From contig KE356563.1 in assembly GCA_000416005.1 (NCBI GenBank), positions 192,418-199,467 of the forward strand: a DNA stretch of 7,050 nt, written 5' to 3'. Positions 4,434 to 7,050 of the stretch are shown here, one piece after another. The translations under genes were made by a program, and so were the position numbers. The DNA comes from Haloquadratum sp. J07HQX50. Lineage in GTDB: Archaea > Halobacteriota > Halobacteria > Halobacteriales > Haloferacaceae. Below the pieces are notes generated by a model. That model saw only the letters and a program-made list of their open reading frames with translations, did not search any database and was not told the origin of the DNA. Position 1 is the stretch's first letter, and the number at the start of each line of letters is the position of its first letter.

Positions 4434-5801
4434 ATGAAAAACGATCTTGAACGAGATCTCGGTCTCTATGCGACAGTCACGATCAGTATGGGGGCGATGA
4501 TTGGAAGTGGCATTTTTGTACTCCCTGCGCTAGGTCTAAAGAAAGCTGGACCGGGAGTAATCCTTGCTTATATTCTGGCTGGATTAGTTGTCTTACCAGC
4601 TGCGCTGTCGAAAGCGGAAATGGCGACTGCAATGCCTGAGTCCGGTGGCACGTATCTTTATATCGACCGCGCAATGGGACCACTGGCTGGAACGATTGCT
4701 GGGATCGGAGCTTGGTTCTCGCTAGTATTCAAGAGCTCTTTCGCATTAGTCGGATTAGGCGCGTATCTATTATTACTCGTTCCAATATCGGATGGATTAG
4801 TCAAGATTGTTGCACTCGGACTCGCAGCCGTTATCATCGTGCTCAATATTGTCGGTACAGAGCAAAGTGGTAAGGCGCAATCGATTATCGTCACTGCTGT
4901 TGTGTTTGCGCTTGCAGCGTACGTTCTCAACTCAGGGTTCGTTATTGAGCCAACCCGATTCCAGGGCTTTACAAATAAGGGAGCAAGCGGAATCGTGACT
5001 GCAGCGGCATTCGTGTTCGTTTCCTACGCGGGTGTCACGAAAATTGCAAGCGTCGCTGAGGAGATTGAAAACCCTGATCGGAACCTACCGCTTGGCATTC
5101 TTATCTCAATGGGAGTGATGATGTTACTGTATACACTTGTGGTCGCAGCGATAGTTGGACTCAACGATCCAGGTGCCCTGACGACAAGTGGCCCAAATAA
5201 TGGACCATCACTAACCCCGATGGCAGACGGCGCAGGTCAACTACTTGGCGGGTTTGGTGTTGTCGCAATCGCATTAATTGCAATACTGGCATTGACCAGC
5301 ATGGCTAATGCTGGAGTGTTGGCGTCTTCGCGGTTCCCACTGGCGATGAGCCGAGACTCACTTGCACCCACTCAACTGGCTCGGGTAAGTAGGCGGTTCA
5401 GCACCCCAAGAAACTCAATTTTGATCACTGGTGCTCTCCTCTTAGTGCTTATCGCGTTTGTACCGGTCGTTGAGTTAGCAAAGTTGGCTAGTGCATTCCA
5501 GATTCTTGTGTTTTCGATTGTGAATGTTGCCCTGATCGTGTTCCGCACAAGTGGAGTCGACTCATATCAACCATCATTTGAGTCGCCAGGTTATCCGTAC
5601 GTCCAATTTGCTGGGTTTATTGGTGGACTGGCGTTACTCACTCAGATGGGGATGTTTCCAATCCTTGGCGCAGCTGGTATCATCGTTGGTGGCATCGGGT
5701 GGTATCTCATATATGGTCGCTCTCGAACCAGCCGTGATGGGGCGTTGGGCACAATCCTCGAACAGCGGCAACAGGAGGGAGAAGCCGCCAGCAGCGACTG
5801 A
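4434..5801 (+). CDS. APC-superfamily amino acid permease
   Basis: A 455-residue membrane protein with about 12 hydrophobic helices, from 11-31 to about 407-427. Family hallmarks are GAMIGSGIF in the broken first helix (20-28), where APC proteins bind the substrate backbone; PESGGTYLYI (68-77); ASVAEEIENPDRNLP (205-219) before a helix; and the ASSRFPLAMSRD region (297-308). It should import an amino acid or related amine by coupling to an ion gradient; the substrate cannot be predicted. Many haloarchaeal relatives, as I recall, carry C-terminal universal-stress-protein domains; this one stops about 28 residues after the last helix with a polar tail, so it is the short form. TAA directly precedes the ATG in frame, fixing the start. 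No Shine-Dalgarno is visible. An AT-rich AATAAACATAT (4372-4382) is a weak TATA candidate. It appears monocistronic, followed by a hairpin. Confidence 0.93.
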   Translation: MKNDLERDLGLYATVTISMGAMIGSGIFVLPALGLKKAGPGVILAYILAGLVVLPAALSKAEMATAMPESGGTYLYIDRAMGPLAGTIAGIGAWFSLVFKSSFALVGLGAYLLLLVPISDGLVKIVALGLAAVIIVLNIVGTEQSGKAQSIIVTAVVFALAAYVLNSGFVIEPTRFQGFTNKGASGIVTAAAFVFVSYAGVTKIASVAEEIENPDRNLPLGILISMGVMMLLYTLVVAAIVGLNDPGALTTSGPNNGPSLTPMADGAGQLLGGFGVVAIALIAILALTSMANAGVLASSRFPLAMSRDSLAPTQLARVSRRFSTPRNSILITGALLLVLIAFVPVVELAKLASAFQILVFSIVNVALIVFRTSGVDSYQPSFESPGYPYVQFAGFIGGLALLTQMGMFPILGAAGIIVGGIGWYLIYGRSRTSRDGALGTILEQRQQEGEAASSD

Positions 5802-5832
5802 ATTGCTTATATTCACGTTAGAAGGATAAATC

Positions 5833-5865
5833 GTGACAACTGAGATAAGTATCCTCAGTGGTCAC
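5833..5865 (+). terminator. Strong hairpin after the permease gene
   Basis: GTGACAACTGAG (5833-5844) pairs with CTCAGTGGTCAC (5854-5865): 11 of 12 positions match, with one A/G mismatch. ATA/TAT in the loop can extend the stem with one bulged base. It begins 31 bases past the permease stop and is followed by TATATT rather than a clean T-run. It may protect or end the 3' end of the mRNA. It could also be a DNA-level regulator site. Confidence 0.45.
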
Positions 5866-6086
5866 TATATTGAGCTCATCTGATGGCGGATTTCGTATGC
5901 TCATGACATGAGATGTTGTGTTTTGCATCTATAATGCTGTCAATATTCATCAGAAGCTATGATTGAACAATTGCATGGAAGTAGATAGCATCTATATCAC
6001 ATATTTGATGGTTATATTCAGCTCATGCGTTTCTTAGAATAAGGTTAATTCATGCACGCACCCCAGTGATAGTGACTGCAGGTCTG

Positions 6087-6096
6087 TGATTAATCA
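6087..6096. promoter_or_regulatory. Palindrome TGATTAATCA just before the regulator start
   Basis: A perfect 10-bp palindrome ending three bases before the GTG start of the winged-helix gene. Its position would suit autoregulation by that protein, or a site overlapping the transcription start. Short palindromes of this size are common, so confidence is low. Confidence 0.25.
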
Positions 6097-6099
6097 AAC

Positions 6100-6465
6100 G
6101 TGAGTAAAGCATGGGATCCAGATGATATATTTGACGTGCTGGCAAGCGAGGATGTCCGTCGTATTTTGGTTGCTACAAACGTTCGACCGATGTCTGTGAA
6201 AGAATTAGCTGATATCTGTGATCGATCACTGGCGACTATTTACCGACGTATAGAGGCTATGGAAAATTATAATCTTCTTTCTGAGGAGATGACGAGGGAT
6301 GCTGATGGAACACAGTACAGTGAATACAGGAGCGAATTGAATGAAATCACGATTAGCGTCGAAGAAGAACAACTTGATATTAATATTAATATTGAAAAAG
6401 ACACCGTGGACCAGTTCGCTGAACTCATTGAAGATCTTGAGCAGTCAGAGAAAGAAAATAATTAG
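6100..6465 (+). CDS. Winged helix-turn-helix transcriptional regulator (ArsR-like)
   Basis: A 121-residue soluble protein. Residues 7-28 form the first helices (DPDDIFDVLASEDVRRILVA); 31-60 are a helix-turn-helix (MSVKELADICDRSLATIYRR, then IEAMENYNLL), with ATIYRRI as recognition helix; 61-90 supply the wing, including EEMTRDADGT; the C-terminus is acidic and may form a dimerisation helix (103-118). It most likely binds DNA as a dimer. No metal-binding cysteine cluster is present (only C40), so metal sensing is unlikely. GTG at 6100 is the only possible start: TAA lies three codons upstream in frame and no in-frame ATG precedes the HTH. The stop is 14 bases before the next gene, suggesting an operon. 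Haloarchaea often pair such a regulator with a small membrane protein; its targets are unknown. Confidence 0.85.
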   Translation: MSKAWDPDDIFDVLASEDVRRILVATNVRPMSVKELADICDRSLATIYRRIEAMENYNLLSEEMTRDADGTQYSEYRSELNEITISVEEEQLDININIEKDTVDQFAELIEDLEQSEKENN

Positions 6466-6479
6466 ACTAATATAGAGTT

Positions 6480-6782
6480 ATGAGTAGCGACCCGACACTC
6501 TGGATGTTAGTGTTCAGTAACATTTTCGTCTTTGTCATTGGCGGAAGTCTTACCTACTATGGATTCCGAGCTCAACGTCGCGTTGGTAAGCCAAATCTCA
6601 AGTACGCAACACTCGGATTTGGGTTTGTCACGCTCAGCACTATTGCCGAAGTGATTTACTCACCTGCTGTCATTGGGATTTATAATATATCTGGATCTTC
6701 ACTGCTCATTCTTTATACAATTGAATCGCTTCTGATTGGACTTGGATTAGCAAGCATTTATTATTCTGTTCGCGGGTCATAG
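6480..6782 (+). CDS. Small three-helix membrane protein (DUF7521-like)
   Basis: A 100-residue protein with three predicted membrane helices at about 7-28, 41-59 and 72-95, joined by a basic loop (RAQRRVGKP, 30-38) that probably faces the cytoplasm. It resembles, from memory, the haloarchaeal family often annotated DUF7521, found next to winged-helix genes; the sequence pattern TYYGFRAQRR...LGFGFVTLS fits it. No catalytic motif is visible. It starts 14 bases after the stop of the regulator gene, on the same strand, so the two are probably cotranscribed; there is no Shine-Dalgarno. Its function is unknown. A signal-relay or membrane-sensor role together with the regulator is possible but is only inference from the pairing. 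Confidence 0.82.
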   Translation: MSSDPTLWMLVFSNIFVFVIGGSLTYYGFRAQRRVGKPNLKYATLGFGFVTLSTIAEVIYSPAVIGIYNISGSSLLILYTIESLLIGLGLASIYYSVRGS

Positions 6783-6821
6783 CGCGTCTGAGCGACTAGT
6801 TATTCTTAAATTCCACCGAAG

Positions 6822-6874
6822 AGTCGTATATTCGATATGACTGTATTGAAATATACCCAGCTTATTATTATTTT
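6822..6874 (+). terminator. Candidate terminator of the regulator operon
   Basis: Eight base pairs (one G-U) form between 6822-6829 and 6835-6842 around an ATTCG loop, starting 40 bases after the membrane-protein stop. A T-rich tract with TTATTATTATTTT (6862-6874) follows. U-rich tracts are the main archaeal termination signal, so the tract may matter more than the hairpin. Confidence 0.4.
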
Positions 6875-6964
6875 GAGCAAACACAACAGTGAGGGAGCGT
6901 AACCCAGTTGTGAGTGGCCACATATCGCTATTAGACTCAACTTTTCGTCGTATGAATAGCTCTT

Positions 6965-6983
6965 AGATATCTCAGAGACATCT
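6965..6983. repeat. Inverted repeat AGATATCT-CAG-AGACATCT
   Basis: Eight-base arms with one mismatch and a three-base centre. It lies 28 bases beyond the stop of a possible minus-strand gene at the right edge, so it could be a 3' hairpin for that gene. No T-run accompanies it on either strand. Confidence 0.3.
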
Positions 6984-7010
6984 GGATAAGCGAAGTAGCG
7001 GGATATTCAA

Positions 7011-7050
7011 TTATGCTTCCTTAGCATTTCGAACGACAAAGGCAGGATTA
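7011..7050 (-). CDS. Possible C-terminal tail of a minus-strand gene (runs off right edge)
   Basis: From the right edge a minus-strand frame reads NPAFVVRNAKEA and ends at TAA (7013-7011). The tail looks like a natural protein end and would be convergent with the regulator operon, but 12 codons cannot be told from chance. The plus strand is also open here. Sequence to the right would decide. Confidence 0.2.
   Translation of the reverse strand, partial: NPAFVVRNAKEA

Larger units (their letters stand above)
5802..6099. other. Intergenic region, permease to regulator operon
   Basis: No convincing gene. Besides the hairpin at 5833-5865 there are palindromes TGAGCTCA (5871-5878) and CTCATG-A-CATGAG (5900-5912), a dyad TAGAT-AGC-ATCTA (5982-5994), and a 9-bp direct repeat GCATCTATA (5925-5933 and 5988-5996). 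TTATATT (6012-6018) and TTAGAATAAG (6033-6042) are possible TATA boxes for the downstream operon. A 36-codon minus-strand frame (5818-5928) looks like chance. Confidence 0.5.

Noticed and set aside
5818..5928. 36-codon minus-strand frame downstream of the permease
   Set aside because: Its length is expected by chance, a stop directly precedes its ATG, and it contains the hairpin at 5833-5865, which explains the sequence better.
1..7050. CRISPR array, insertion sequence, toxin-antitoxin or defence system
   Set aside because: No regularly spaced direct repeats, no transposase motifs, no nuclease or Cas-like protein in any long frame.

Overview
The window looks like chromosome of a halophilic archaeon (class Halobacteria), probably one with modest GC such as Haloquadratum or a relative. 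The protein families are those of haloarchaea: a two-helix channel fused to tandem TrkA/RCK units, a stand-alone TrkA unit, an APC permease, and a winged-helix gene followed by a small three-helix membrane protein. Initiation is also archaeal: few Shine-Dalgarno sequences, and one TATA box placed exactly for a leaderless mRNA. The genus is inference; no rRNA or other marker is present.

Layout. Positions 1-176 (minus) hold the start of an unidentified gene that runs off the left edge. Positions 177-1105 have no convincing gene but contain a 4-copy GTGAG tandem repeat, an 18-bp inverted repeat, several shorter dyads and a possible small structured RNA at 799-891. Positions 1106-2743 (minus) encode a 545-residue K+ channel-like protein. 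A 484-bp divergent intergenic region with three dyads separates it from a leaderless 229-residue TrkA-domain gene at 3228-3917 (plus). A 516-bp gap with paired AT-rich palindromes precedes a 455-residue APC amino-acid permease at 4434-5801 (plus), followed closely by a strong hairpin. A likely two-gene operon comes next: a winged-helix regulator (6100-6465) and a small membrane protein (6480-6782). The last 268 bases hold hairpins and perhaps the tail of a minus-strand gene at the right edge.

How the genes fit together. The two divergent RCK genes suggest a potassium-handling locus, central to salt-in osmoadaptation. The channel carries its own RCK gating ring; the single TrkA unit could serve a Trk/Ktr-type transporter, but no TrkH-like subunit lies in the window. 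The permease is a secondary transporter whose substrate cannot be read from sequence. The regulator/membrane pair recalls a widespread, poorly characterised haloarchaeal gene pair.

No CRISPR array, rRNA, tRNA, intact insertion sequence or obvious defence system was found. The best candidates for something new are the structured gene-poor region at 440-900 and the dyads flanking the divergent RCK genes. Neither is strong enough to call a new system without comparative data.
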